From Azonexus fungiphilus (GTDB lineage: Bacteria > Pseudomonadota > Gammaproteobacteria > Burkholderiales > Rhodocyclaceae): a DNA stretch of 42,841 nucleotides. The position numbers were made by a program, and so were the translations under genes. The stretch lies in NCBI RefSeq assembly GCF_003634965.1, contig NZ_RBXP01000016.1, positions 1-42,841 of the forward strand, given 5' to 3'. Under the pieces are notes generated by a model that saw nothing but the letters and a program-made list of their open reading frames with translations, did not search any database and was not told the DNA's origin. Below are positions 36,047 to 42,841 of this stretch, in pieces; within the stretch, counting starts at the first letter, position 1; the number at the start of each line of letters is the position of its first letter.

Positions 36047-36139
36047 CGGAGGAAAGCAGGAGTCGAACCTACCAAGGCTTGTCTGACAAGCCCTGCCGGT
36101 TTTGAAGACCGGCCGTCCCACCGGGGAACGATTTCCTCC
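36047..36139 (-). tRNA. selC: tRNA-Sec (anticodon TCA)
   Basis: A 93-base selenocysteine tRNA. The long eight-base acceptor (GGAGGAAA/TTTCCTCC) is distinctive, as are the anticodon loop CTTCAAA with TCA, a long variable arm (GGCTTGTCAGACAAGCC) and the T-arm with GGTTCGACTCC. Discriminator is G and CCA is not encoded (CCC follows). It lies nine bases after the selB stop and 16 bases before the GcvH-like start. Confidence 0.95.
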
Positions 36140-36148
36140 AGATTGAAG

Positions 36149-38023
36149 CTATCCGAATTGCTCCGGCGTGCCGCGCAACACATGGGTGTCGCGCACCCGG
36201 CGAGTGTAGCCGATGCGGTCGAAGAATTCGAGAATGTGGATGGCCACCTTGCGGCCGCCGCCGATCACGTCGCGCAGCGGCGCGGCGCGGGCGCAGCCGT
36301 CGCGTTCGTTGAGGGCGGCGACATGGCGGGCCAGCGCGCCGACGGCCTCGGCGGTGAAGTAGTGATCGTGCGCCACCGGCCAGGCTTCGCCGTGCCGGGC
36401 GATGCGCTTGAACAGCGCACGCACGGTGTCCTCGGCGATGCCGGTGGCTTTGGCGACATCGCGCACGCGCGGCGGGTTGTAGGGCTCGGCGGCGAGCAGC
36501 GGCAGCAGTGTCTGCCACAGGTCGCGGTCGGCGGCGGCGAGTTCGACGCGATGGCCGGGCAGGTGCAGCCAGGCGTTGCTCTGGGCGACCTCGCCGCTGG
36601 CCAGGCGTTCGCCGAGCAGCGCGTCGAAGGCGGGCCTAGCCAATGTCGGCAGCGTCAGCCGGCGCAGGCGGTCGCGCTCGACGCCGGTGAGGTCGGATGC
36701 GCGCTCGTGTTCCGCGGCCAGCGCCGCGAGCAAGCGCTCACCCAGGGCCTGCCAGCCGGCAGCGGCGAAGGCGGTGTCGCCGACCGTGCGCAGGCCCAGC
36801 CGCTGGCAGATTTCAGCCAGCGTCGGTGCGTCGAGGTTGCGGTTGAGCGCGTACGCCGCCAGGTCGACGCCGGCCGGCTGCTGTTGCGCGGCCAAGGCCA
36901 GCGCCACCGCCGGATCGGGATCGGCCAGCGCCGCCAGCATTGCCAGACGCTCCGGGCTCGATTTGCGCCGTGTCGGCGGCGCGCTGTCGAGCACCGTGCC
37001 GCCGGCAATGGTGTGGCGGGCAGCGGCGTCGCGCAGGATGAAGCGGTCGCCGGCGAGCGCGCCGATGTCACGGTCGACGTGGAGTTGCGCCCAGTTTTCG
37101 CCGCCGGGCGGGATCTCGTCGGCGCCGAGCAGCGCCACCCGCGCCGGCACATCGCTGGCGCCGAGGTGCAGGTGCACCTGCGTCCAGTGCTTCAAGGCCG
37201 GCTGCCCGGCGAGCACCCGCAGCTTCGCGTCGAAACGGCGCAACGGCCGGTGCAGCGGCGGCGCCAGCAGCCACTGGCCGCGCTCGACTTCGCCTTTCTC
37301 GATACCAGCCAGTGCCAGCGCGATGCGCTGCCCGGCCTGGCCGGACTCGGCCGGCGCATCCTGGGCGCGCAGGCTGCGCACGCGCACGGGCTTGCCGCTC
37401 GGCGACAACAGCAGCTGATCGCCAACCCGGACGCGGCCGGCGAAGGCCGTACCGGTGACGACGGTACCGGCGCCGGCGAGCGTGAAGCAGCGGTCGACCG
37501 CCAGCCGGAAACCGCCGGCCACCTCGCGCCCGATCTGGGCAGCAGCGACGGCCTCAAGATGCGCGCGCAGTTCGGCAATGCCGGCGCCGCTGACCGCAGC
37601 GACCGTAAACACCGGCGCCCCGGCGAACGCGGTATCCGCGAGCAGCGCTTCGATTTCGGTTTTTGCCGTTTCGACGCGGTCGACCGTGACACAGTCGGTC
37701 TTGGTCAGCGCCACCGCCCCCCGGCGAATACCGAGCAGTTCGACGATTTCCAGATGCTCGCGGGTCTGCGGCATCGGCCCGTCGTCGGCGGCAATGACCA
37801 GCAGCGCGAAGTCGATGCCGGTGGCGCCGGCGAGCATGTTGTGCACCAGCTTCTCGTGCCCCGGCACGTCGATGAAGCCGAGCGTGGGCGTGTAGGCGTA
37901 GCCGAGATCGACGGTGATGCCGCGCGCCTTCTCTTCCTTCAGGCGGTCGCAGTCGACGCCGGTCAGCGCCTTGACCAGCGTCGTCTTGCCGTGGTCGATG
38001 TGACCGGCAGTGCCGACGATCAT
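36149..38023 (-). CDS. selB: Selenocysteine-specific elongation factor SelB
   Basis: A 624-residue GTPase. The N-terminal EF-Tu-like part has G1 GHIDHGKTT (residues 7-15), [24 protein letters not shown] and the G4 TKTD. It is followed by domains II/III and a C-terminal set of winged helices (for example [23 protein letters not shown]) that bind the SECIS hairpin. It delivers Sec-tRNA to in-frame UGA codons. Its ATG overlaps the stop of the flavodoxin-fold gene. Two uptake-like motifs lie inside. Confidence 0.95.
   Translation of the reverse strand: MIVGTAGHIDHGKTTLVKALTGVDCDRLKEEKARGITVDLGYAYTPTLGFIDVPGHEKLVHNMLAGATGIDFALLVIAADDGPMPQTREHLEIVELLGIRRGAVALTKTDCVTVDRVETAKTEIEALLADTAFAGAPVFTVAAVSGAGIAELRAHLEAVAAAQIGREVAGGFRLAVDRCFTLAGAGTVVTGTAFAGRVRVGDQLLLSPSGKPVRVRSLRAQDAPAESGQAGQRIALALAGIEKGEVERGQWLLAPPLHRPLRRFDAKLRVLAGQPALKHWTQVHLHLGASDVPARVALLGADEIPPGGENWAQLHVDRDIGALAGDRFILRDAAARHTIAGGTVLDSAPPTRRKSSPERLAMLAALADPDPAVALALAAQQQPAGVDLAAYALNRNLDAPTLAEICQRLGLRTVGDTAFAAAGWQALGERLLAALAAEHERASDLTGVERDRLRRLTLPTLARPAFDALLGERLASGEVAQSNAWLHLPGHRVELAAADRDLWQTLLPLLAAEPYNPPRVRDVAKATGIAEDTVRALFKRIARHGEAWPVAHDHYFTAEAVGALARHVAALNERDGCARAAPLRDVIGGGRKVAIHILEFFDRIGYTRRVRDTHVLRGTPEQFG
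37070..37098 (+). repeat. Uptake-like motif
   Basis: ACGGTCGAC with TTTT at +17 to +20; inside selB. Confidence 0.5.
37659..37687 (-). repeat. Uptake-like motif
   Basis: ACGGTCGAC on the minus strand (37687-37679), AAA at +8 to +10, AAAAA at +15 to +19; inside selB. Confidence 0.55.
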
Positions 38024-38568
38024 GCGGCGAAGAAGCTCTGGGCGGCGGCCAGCGCTTCAGTATCGGCGAGGACCGCGCCGGGCGCCCCGCCCTTGCCCCA
38101 CAGCGGCGGCCGGAACTCCATGGCGAGGAATTCGGCACACAGCCGGTAGCTGTCGAACATCGGCTGCGCCTTCTCGCGGCTGCCGCTGGTGGCGATCACC
38201 CAGAGCCGCTTGCCGGCCATGGCTGCCTTGAAATCGACGCCGGGCACGCGCAGCCAGGCGCTCCAGTGGTCGAGGTAGGTCTTCAGCGGCGACGGCACCG
38301 AGAACCAGTAGACCGGCGAGACGAAAACGAGATCGGTGGCGGCCAGGGTCGCGTCGAGCAGCGTCTTCAGGTCGCCGGTCGGCGGCGGATAGCTGCCGGC
38401 AGTGTGGCGCAGGTCGACGAAGGGCGGCAGGTCGAGCTCGGCCAGCTTCAGCCAGCGTTGTTCGGCGGCGGCCGGCAGGCTGGCCGCGGCGTGCCGGGCG
38501 AGCGTCTCGCTGTTGCCGGTGTGGCCGGGTTCGCGGGTGGTGGCATCAAGGAAGAGGAAACGGGACAT
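38020..38568 (-). CDS. Flavodoxin-fold NAD(P)H-dependent oxidoreductase
   Basis: A 182-residue flavodoxin-like protein of the NADPH-dependent FMN reductase / NAD(P)H quinone oxidoreductase group. The phosphate-binding loop region reads LFLDATTREPGHTGNSETLAR, a central motif is LVFVSPVYWFSVPSPLKTYLDHW, and a further strand reads KRLWVIATSG. The ATG at 38568 is chosen because the fold starts at SRFLFLDA. It overlaps the selB start by four bases, so the two are co-translated. A role in selenium or formate dehydrogenase metabolism is suggested only by position. Confidence 0.82.
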   Translation of the reverse strand: MSRFLFLDATTREPGHTGNSETLARHAAASLPAAAEQRWLKLAELDLPPFVDLRHTAGSYPPPTGDLKTLLDATLAATDLVFVSPVYWFSVPSPLKTYLDHWSAWLRVPGVDFKAAMAGKRLWVIATSGSREKAQPMFDSYRLCAEFLAMEFRPPLWGKGGAPGAVLADTEALAAAQSFFAA

Positions 38569-38606
38569 GTTGCGATGTCGGTTGGTTTGGAAAGAAGCCC
38601 ATTCTG

Positions 38607-38636
38607 GCACGGCGGTTCCACGTGAAACCGCCGTGC
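38607..38636. terminator. Strong GC hairpin after the FCSD-like gene
   Basis: Eleven-base perfect stem (GCACGGCGGTT / AACCGCCGTGC) with an eight-base loop containing most of CACGTG. It lies 18 bases beyond the FCSD-like stop, but no T-run follows on the minus strand. It may be a weak terminator or an RNA-stabilising hairpin. Confidence 0.5.
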
Positions 38637-38653
38637 TGCGGAAACGCCGGCGC

Positions 38654-39988
38654 TCAGCCGAACATGTCCTCGACCTTGCCGGCGAACCACTGGAAGTCCT
38701 CGGTCACCAGTTCGGGACGGCGCAGGTTGTCGTCGTCCTGGTCCTGGACGATCAGGCCCTTGTCGTTGACCCAGTACTTGAAGCGCACGGCAATCGCCTC
38801 CTGCGGCTGCGTCTTGACCATCATGAAGCAGAGGTTGTCGGGCAGCGCCGGCTTCAGTTCGCGGCCCTTGATGCGGTCGGTGATGTACTTGGCGACGATC
38901 TTCGCATGGGCGTTGGCGACGTGGCCGGCCTTCGGGTAGTACTTGAACAGCGGCGAGACGACGCCGACGGCGTCGCCGATCACGTAGGTATCCGGATCGT
39001 CCTTGAGGTTGAGGAAGAAGGGATCGACGCCGGCCCAGCCGGTCAGCTTGCCTTCGGCATCGCGGCCGATGACGCCGGCCTTCCAGGCCATGTCGCCGGC
39101 CTGGTGCGGGGCCATCAGGATCGAATGGTCGAACTTGAAGTCGCCGGCCGTAGTCTTGATCCGTTTGTTGAAGGGATCGACTTCCTGGATCTGCGCCTTG
39201 GGCACGTAGACGATCTGGTCCTTGTACAGCTCCTCGAAGGCGTCCTTGTAACCGCCGCCGATCGGCATGATGCTCGGCTTGGGATCGAGAATGGTGATCT
39301 TGCCCTTGATCTTGCGCTGCTTGAACAGGTCGGCGATCAGGCAGGCGCGCTCGTAGGGCGACGGCGGGCAGCGGTGCGGTGGCGGTGGCAGCGTCATCAC
39401 CAGGTCGCCGCCCTGGAAGTTCTGGATGCCCTGCTTGAGCTTGAAGTGCTCGGCGGTCGGGATGTAGGCGGCGGGGAACATCGCCTTGGTGTAGTCGGCC
39501 GCCTTGCGGTCGTTGCCGAACCAGGCCTCATAGTTGTAACGGATGCCGGCGCCGACGATCAGGTAGTCGTAGTCGATCCAGCCCTGGGCGGTGACGACGC
39601 GCTTCTTGTCGCGCTCGAAGGCGGTGACCTCGGTCTGGATGAACTGGTAGCCGTACTTCTGGGCGACGTCGAGGTAGCTGAAGGTGAGGAACTGGGCATC
39701 GACGACGTCGACCAGCCACTTGTTGCTCATCGGGCAGGCGAAGAAGACCGGGTTGCGCTCGAGCAGCACGACGTCGAGGCTGGGATCGAGCACTTTCAGG
39801 TGCTTGGCCGCGGACACCCCGCCCCAGCCGCCACCGCAGATGACCACGCGCTTGCCGGTGGCCTTGGGCAGCAGCGGGTCGGACTGCATCTGGATCAGGA
39901 AAGGCAGCGGGCTGCTCGGTGCGGCGATGGCGCCGGTGGCCCCGAGCGCCGCCCCGGCGGCAAGGAATTGTCGTCTGTTGAAGTTCAT
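38654..39988 (-). CDS. Tat-exported FCSD/SQR-like FAD flavoprotein
   Basis: A 444-residue flavoprotein. The N-terminus is a twin-arginine signal (NFNRRQFLAAGAALGATGA). The mature part has the FAD-binding GKRVVICGGGWGGVSAAKHL and FACPMSNKWLVDV. The segment PHRCPPSPYERACL is characteristic of flavocytochrome c sulfide dehydrogenase. LPDNLCFMMVKTQPQEA near the C-terminus supplies the second redox cysteine. YVIGDAVGVVSPLFKYYPKAGHVANAHAKIVA is the second flavin contact. No cytochrome subunit gene is next to it. Sulfide oxidation is the family role; placement between selA and selB is unexplained. GGAGA precedes the ATG. Confidence 0.85.
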   Translation of the reverse strand: MNFNRRQFLAAGAALGATGAIAAPSSPLPFLIQMQSDPLLPKATGKRVVICGGGWGGVSAAKHLKVLDPSLDVVLLERNPVFFACPMSNKWLVDVVDAQFLTFSYLDVAQKYGYQFIQTEVTAFERDKKRVVTAQGWIDYDYLIVGAGIRYNYEAWFGNDRKAADYTKAMFPAAYIPTAEHFKLKQGIQNFQGGDLVMTLPPPPHRCPPSPYERACLIADLFKQRKIKGKITILDPKPSIMPIGGGYKDAFEELYKDQIVYVPKAQIQEVDPFNKRIKTTAGDFKFDHSILMAPHQAGDMAWKAGVIGRDAEGKLTGWAGVDPFFLNLKDDPDTYVIGDAVGVVSPLFKYYPKAGHVANAHAKIVAKYITDRIKGRELKPALPDNLCFMMVKTQPQEAIAVRFKYWVNDKGLIVQDQDDDNLRRPELVTEDFQWFAGKVEDMFG

Positions 39989-40014
39989 CTTGTCGTCTCC
40001 ATGATGTTAACCAC

Positions 40015-40034
40015 CCGGGCACGGAGATGCCCGG
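40015..40034. repeat. Hairpin between selA and the FCSD-like gene
   Basis: Seven-base stem CCGGGCA/TGCCCGG with a six-base loop. It lies in the 131-base gap between the two genes, which holds no open frame of note. Confidence 0.4.
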
Positions 40035-40119
40035 ATTTACGGGGTGGCGCCGAACGACGCCGGGGGTCGGGAATGGCGGGCGGTACGCGGACCGCCACAC
40101 GTGGCCATTTCCGGAAAAA

Positions 40120-41517
40120 CTACCGTTGCAATGCCGCCAGCTGGGCGACGAAGCGCGCCTCGTCCCTGGCTTCCAGGCAGCGCAGGTCGAGCCGGAAAGC
40201 ATCGTCGCGGATAGCGCCGATCACCGGCTGCGGCAGCCCGCGGAAAGCGGCTTCGACGGTCGACAATGCTTTTCCCGGTTTTTTCGCGGTCGACCGCAAG
40301 ACCAGCGCGGTCGACGCCAGCCGTTCGACCGGCAAGGCACCGCTACCGATCTGGCTGGCACAGTCCTCGAGCGCGACGACGAAGCCGCCACCGACCGCCG
40401 CCTGTACCGCCGGCAGCAGCCGTTCGCCAAGGGCCGCGATCTCGCTCGTCGGCCGGGTCAGCAGGCGCAGCGTCGGCAGTCGCTGACACAGGCGGTCGGG
40501 GTCGCGATACAGGCGCAGCGTCGCTTCCAGTGCGGCCAGCGTCGTCTTGCCGACGCGCAGCGCACGTTTCAGCGGGTTCTTCTTGATCCTGGCGATCAGG
40601 TCCTTGCGGCCGACGATCAGCCCGGCCTGCGGCCCGCCGAGCAGCTTGTCGCCGGAGAAGGTGACGATGTCGGCACCGGCGGCCAGCGCCTGCTGCGGCG
40701 TCGGTTCGGCGGGCAGGCCGAGCGCCGCGAAATCGGTCAGCGTGCCGCTGCCGAGGTCGACGACGAACGGCAGGCCGGCGTCGTGGGCGATTTTTGCCAC
40801 GTTTTTCTCGTCGACCGTCGCCGTGAAGCCGGTGACGACGTAGTTGCTGGTATGCACCTTCATCAGCAGCGCGGTCTTCGCGCCGATGGCATCAAAGTAG
40901 TCCTTGGCGTGCGTGCGGTTGGTGGTGCCGATCTCGACCAGCTTCACCTGCGCCCGGCGCATCACGTCGGGAACGCGGAAGGCGCCGCCGATCTCGACCA
41001 GCTCACCGCGCGAAACAACCGCCTCCTTGCCCTGGGCCAGCGCGTTCAGCGTCAGCAGCACGGCGGCGGCGTTGTTGTTGACGATGGTCGCGGCAATGTC
41101 GGGCGAGCCGCCGGCGACCAGTTCGGCGAGCAGGCCGGAGACCAGGTCGTCGCGATCGCCGCGGCCGCCGGATTCGAGGTCGTATTCGAGCGCACAGGGT
41201 GAACGCGCAGCTTCGACCATCAGCGCGATGGCCTCTTCGGAGAGCAGCGCGCGACCGAGGTTGGTATGCAGCACGGTGCCGGTCAGGTTGAACACCGGCC
41301 GCAAGTTGGCGCGGGCAGCATCGGCAGCGCGGCGGCGGATGGCGTCAAGCAGCGTTCCCTCGTCGGGCAACGGCAGGCCGTGCTTCGCCCCCTCGCGGGC
41401 AGCGGCCAGCTCGGCGCGAACGCAGGCGGTCACCGGCTGGCGACCGTGCGCCTCGATCAGCTCGGGGAGTTGCTTGAGGACACGGTCGACTGCAGGAAGT
41501 CTTGAATTTTCGTTCAT
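40120..41517 (-). CDS. selA: L-seryl-tRNA(Sec) selenium transferase SelA
   Basis: A 465-residue PLP enzyme converting Ser-tRNA(Sec) to Sec-tRNA(Sec) with selenophosphate. The PLP lysine is residue 291 in [13 protein letters not shown]. Other family blocks are [52 protein letters not shown] and [14 protein letters not shown]. The ATG at 41517 gives [14 protein letters not shown]; a GTG at 41526 would add three residues. selD is not in the window. It contains four uptake-like motifs, two as an inverted pair. Confidence 0.95.
   Translation of the reverse strand: MNENSRLPAVDRVLKQLPELIEAHGRQPVTACVRAELAAAREGAKHGLPLPDEGTLLDAIRRRAADAARANLRPVFNLTGTVLHTNLGRALLSEEAIALMVEAARSPCALEYDLESGGRGDRDDLVSGLLAELVAGGSPDIAATIVNNNAAAVLLTLNALAQGKEAVVSRGELVEIGGAFRVPDVMRRAQVKLVEIGTTNRTHAKDYFDAIGAKTALLMKVHTSNYVVTGFTATVDEKNVAKIAHDAGLPFVVDLGSGTLTDFAALGLPAEPTPQQALAAGADIVTFSGDKLLGGPQAGLIVGRKDLIARIKKNPLKRALRVGKTTLAALEATLRLYRDPDRLCQRLPTLRLLTRPTSEIAALGERLLPAVQAAVGGGFVVALEDCASQIGSGALPVERLASTALVLRSTAKKPGKALSTVEAAFRGLPQPVIGAIRDDAFRLDLRCLEARDEARFVAQLAALQR
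40256..40297. repeat. Inverted pair of uptake-like motifs sharing A/T blocks
   Basis: ACGGTCGAC on the plus strand (40256-40264) faces GTCGACCGC (40289-40297, a one-mismatch core on the minus strand). The 24-base spacer holds TTTT (40270-40273) and TTTTTT (40279-40284), correctly placed for both cores. It lies inside selA. Confidence 0.6.
40790..40818 (-). repeat. Uptake-like motif
   Basis: ACGGTCGAC on the minus strand (40818-40810), AAAAA at +4 to +8, AAAAAT at +15 to +20; inside selA. Confidence 0.55.
41482..41510 (+). repeat. Uptake-like motif
   Basis: ACGGTCGAC, AATTTT at +15 to +20; at the 5' end of selA. Confidence 0.55.
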
Positions 41518-41562
41518 GGCTTTCACCCGGACCGGGCAGAAAGGTGGCGGGGAAGCCGCCGA

Positions 41563-42468
41563 TCAGCCGCCATGCGCGCCAATCAGCAGCAAGTTGGGAC
41601 CGGCCCGCTGGTAGCCGGCTTCGTCGACCAGCAGGTCGAGGGCGAGCGTCGCCAGATCGTCGGCGACCGGGTCCACGTTCGGGTCCTTGTCCTGATAGAC
41701 GATCTTCAGGTAGCTCTGGCAGGCATCGCAGGTCTCGGCACGCACCGCGCCCTTGCTGCCTTCGAGCTCCTGGAGCGCAACCTGCTGGTCGGTATCGCAG
41801 GTGGTGCAGGTGGCGCGGGCAACGTTCCATTCGCTGTTGCACAGGCTGCAATGCAGGTAGCGCAGGTTGTTGATGGCGGCGCCAAGGCGGACGACACTGG
41901 CCACCGCCGGACTGCCGCAGCAGGGGCAGACATTGTGGGCGTCGAGCTTCTGCAGGTCGGCAACGTCGAGGCGGCTGGCCAGCACGGTATAGGCAACCTG
42001 CAGCGCGGCGGCGACAAAGGGCAGCGCGGCCGCATCGGCGGCCTCGATCTCGCCGTCGAGCAGCACATCGGCCATTTTTTCCAGTCGGGCATCGTCGACC
42101 GTCAGCAAGCCGGTCAGTGCCGCCCGCGCCGCCGGCGGTGCCTCGGCTTCGAGCTGGCCGGCGAGATGGCGCAGGATGGCGCGCCAGCCGGCCGGCCGGC
42201 GAGCCGGATCGAGCGGCGGCATGCCGTGCGTGCGCGCCTGCTGGCGCGCCGCCGCATCGGGCAACGGCAAGCCGGGGAGTGCTTTCAGCGCATCATGCTG
42301 GGCCTGGCTGAGGCGGCCGAGAAAGGCGAGCCAGTCGCCCAGGCTGTGTTCGCGCGCCAGCGCGGCGAAGCGGTCGGCACGGTCGACGAACAGCGTGCCG
42401 AGAGCCGGCAACAGGAAAGGCGCGGCATCTTCTGTCGGGGGATGGAAATCGATCGGTTGGCTTTGCAT
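41563..42468 (-). CDS. fdhE: Formate dehydrogenase accessory protein FdhE
   Basis: A 301-residue cytoplasmic protein with the four CxxC pairs of the family: CPCC, CSLC, CTTC and CDAC between about residues 180 and 245, which bind iron. FdhE is needed for maturation of membrane-bound formate dehydrogenases and interacts with the catalytic subunit. It lies between the cytochrome b subunit gene and selA on the same strand, consistent with a structural-to-maturation gene order. Confidence 0.93.
   Translation of the reverse strand: MQSQPIDFHPPTEDAAPFLLPALGTLFVDRADRFAALAREHSLGDWLAFLGRLSQAQHDALKALPGLPLPDAAARQQARTHGMPPLDPARRPAGWRAILRHLAGQLEAEAPPAARAALTGLLTVDDARLEKMADVLLDGEIEAADAAALPFVAAALQVAYTVLASRLDVADLQKLDAHNVCPCCGSPAVASVVRLGAAINNLRYLHCSLCNSEWNVARATCTTCDTDQQVALQELEGSKGAVRAETCDACQSYLKIVYQDKDPNVDPVADDLATLALDLLVDEAGYQRAGPNLLLIGAHGG
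42074..42102 (-). repeat. Uptake-like motif
   Basis: ACGGTCGAC on the minus strand (42102-42094), AAAAAAT at +14 to +20; inside fdhE. Confidence 0.55.
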
Positions 42469-42551
42469 GTCAACTCAGAAAAAACGGGGGATGCGGGATG
42501 TTCTCCGCAGCGCCCCCTAAACGCAAGGTAAAGCAAATCGGAACCGCCGGA

Positions 42552-42584
42552 GTCCGGACGCTGCGGCAAACCGTGCGTCCGGAC
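42552..42584. repeat. Hairpin between the fdh cytochrome gene and fdhE
   Basis: Ten-base perfect stem GTCCGGACGC/GCGTCCGGAC around a 13-base loop, seven bases past the cytochrome gene stop. With no T-run it may stabilise upstream mRNA or lower expression of fdhE relative to the structural genes. Confidence 0.5.
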
Positions 42585-42590
42585 ATCGGC

Positions 42591-42841
42591 TTACTTGCCG
42601 GTGACCTGACGGTACCAGCCGCGGTGATGCTGCTTGGCCCAGGCGCGGGTGACCGTGCCGTACCACATGGCGCGGATCGTTCCCTTGACCCAGATCGCGG
42701 CATAGACGTGCACCATGATCAGGCCGATCATCACCGCCCCGACAGCAGCGTGAACCACCGCCCCCAGCCGTACCAGCGTGATGTCGAAACCGAACCAGGC
42801 GCGCCAGATGAGCAGACCCGACACCGTCATCAGCAGCATGC
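42591..42841 (-). CDS. Formate dehydrogenase cytochrome b subunit (gamma), 3' part
   Basis: The C-terminal 83 or so residues of a membrane cytochrome b subunit, cut by the window edge. Two hydrophobic helices are visible (MLLMTVSGLLIWRAWFG and VVHAAVGAVMIGLIMVHVY); the histidine in MVHVY is a likely haem ligand. The end (IWVKGTIRAMWYGTVTRAWA, KQHHRGWYRQVTGK) is typical of FdnI/FdoI. It passes electrons from the periplasmic catalytic subunit to quinone. The catalytic, probably selenocysteine-containing, subunit should lie just beyond the window. Confidence 0.9.
   Translation of the reverse strand, partial: MLLMTVSGLLIWRAWFGFDITLVRLGAVVHAAVGAVMIGLIMVHVYAAIWVKGTIRAMWYGTVTRAWAKQHHRGWYRQVTGK

Noticed and set aside
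37491..37500. Palindrome CGGTCGACCG in selB
   Set aside because: Matches the core with one mismatch but has no A/T block on either side.
36002..38149. 715-codon open frame opposite selB and selC
   Set aside because: Antisense to selB and tRNA-Sec; composition artefact.
34654..42841. An in-frame TGA selenoprotein gene within the window
   Set aside because: No TGA flanked by continued homology was seen in the recognised genes; the likely target, the formate dehydrogenase catalytic subunit, lies outside.

Overview
The window is GC-rich, protein-dense bacterial DNA from a Gram-negative betaproteobacterium. Gene content points to the order Rhodocyclales: a Liu leucine/isovalerate degradation operon, torF-glnK-amtB, RapZ, ThrH, NusG-II/Gx proteins, SbtA with a PII-like partner, and a selenocysteine/formate dehydrogenase locus. 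The taxonomic call is inference from gene content; no rRNA gene is present.

Layout. 1-4355: end of a leucine degradation operon (liuC, liuD, an AT-rich unknown gene, liuE). 4352-6619: a tightly overlapped run of an unknown coiled-coil protein, two tiny DUF1289 proteins and a metallo-beta-lactamase-fold hydrolase. 6674-12498: chemoreceptor, M20 amidohydrolase, rapZ, NusG-II/Gx membrane proteins, ubiX and a LON-substrate-binding-domain protein. 12495-14745: SbtA-type bicarbonate transporter with a PII-like protein, divergent from a CbbR-like LysR regulator. 14857-17779: small hypotheticals, tRNA-Gly(CCC), flavin reductase, mutY. 17751-20714: operon of two HD-GYP proteins, one lacking the HD histidine, around a periplasmic coiled-coil protein. 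20755-27653: ABC-F ATPase, a PhnD-like binding protein coupled to a GGDEF-EAL protein, thrH, purU and an isochorismatase-family hydrolase. 27772-30509: nitrogen-regulated torF-glnK-amtB with a readable NtrC / FNR / sigma-54 control region. 30756-34657: ubiK, comM (yifB), a Bcr/CflA exporter, rhodanese, lipoprotein. 34654-42841: a minus-strand block for selenocysteine and molybdenum-cofactor formate dehydrogenase maturation (mobA, DsrE-like, GcvH-like, selC, selB, flavodoxin-fold protein, FCSD-like flavoprotein, selA, fdhE, 3' end of the cytochrome b subunit gene).

The most unusual observation is not a gene. A 9-base core, ACGGTC(G/A)AC, recurs about once per 1.7 kb on both strands, nearly always inside genes. 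In 25 copies it is followed at a fixed distance (+15 to +20) by a pure A/T block, often with another at +5 to +10. This matches the architecture of Pasteurellaceae DNA uptake signal sequences and is my leading candidate for an undescribed system here; the uptake role itself is inference. No CRISPR array, insertion sequence or prophage was recognised, and no gene-free stretch exceeds 300 bases.
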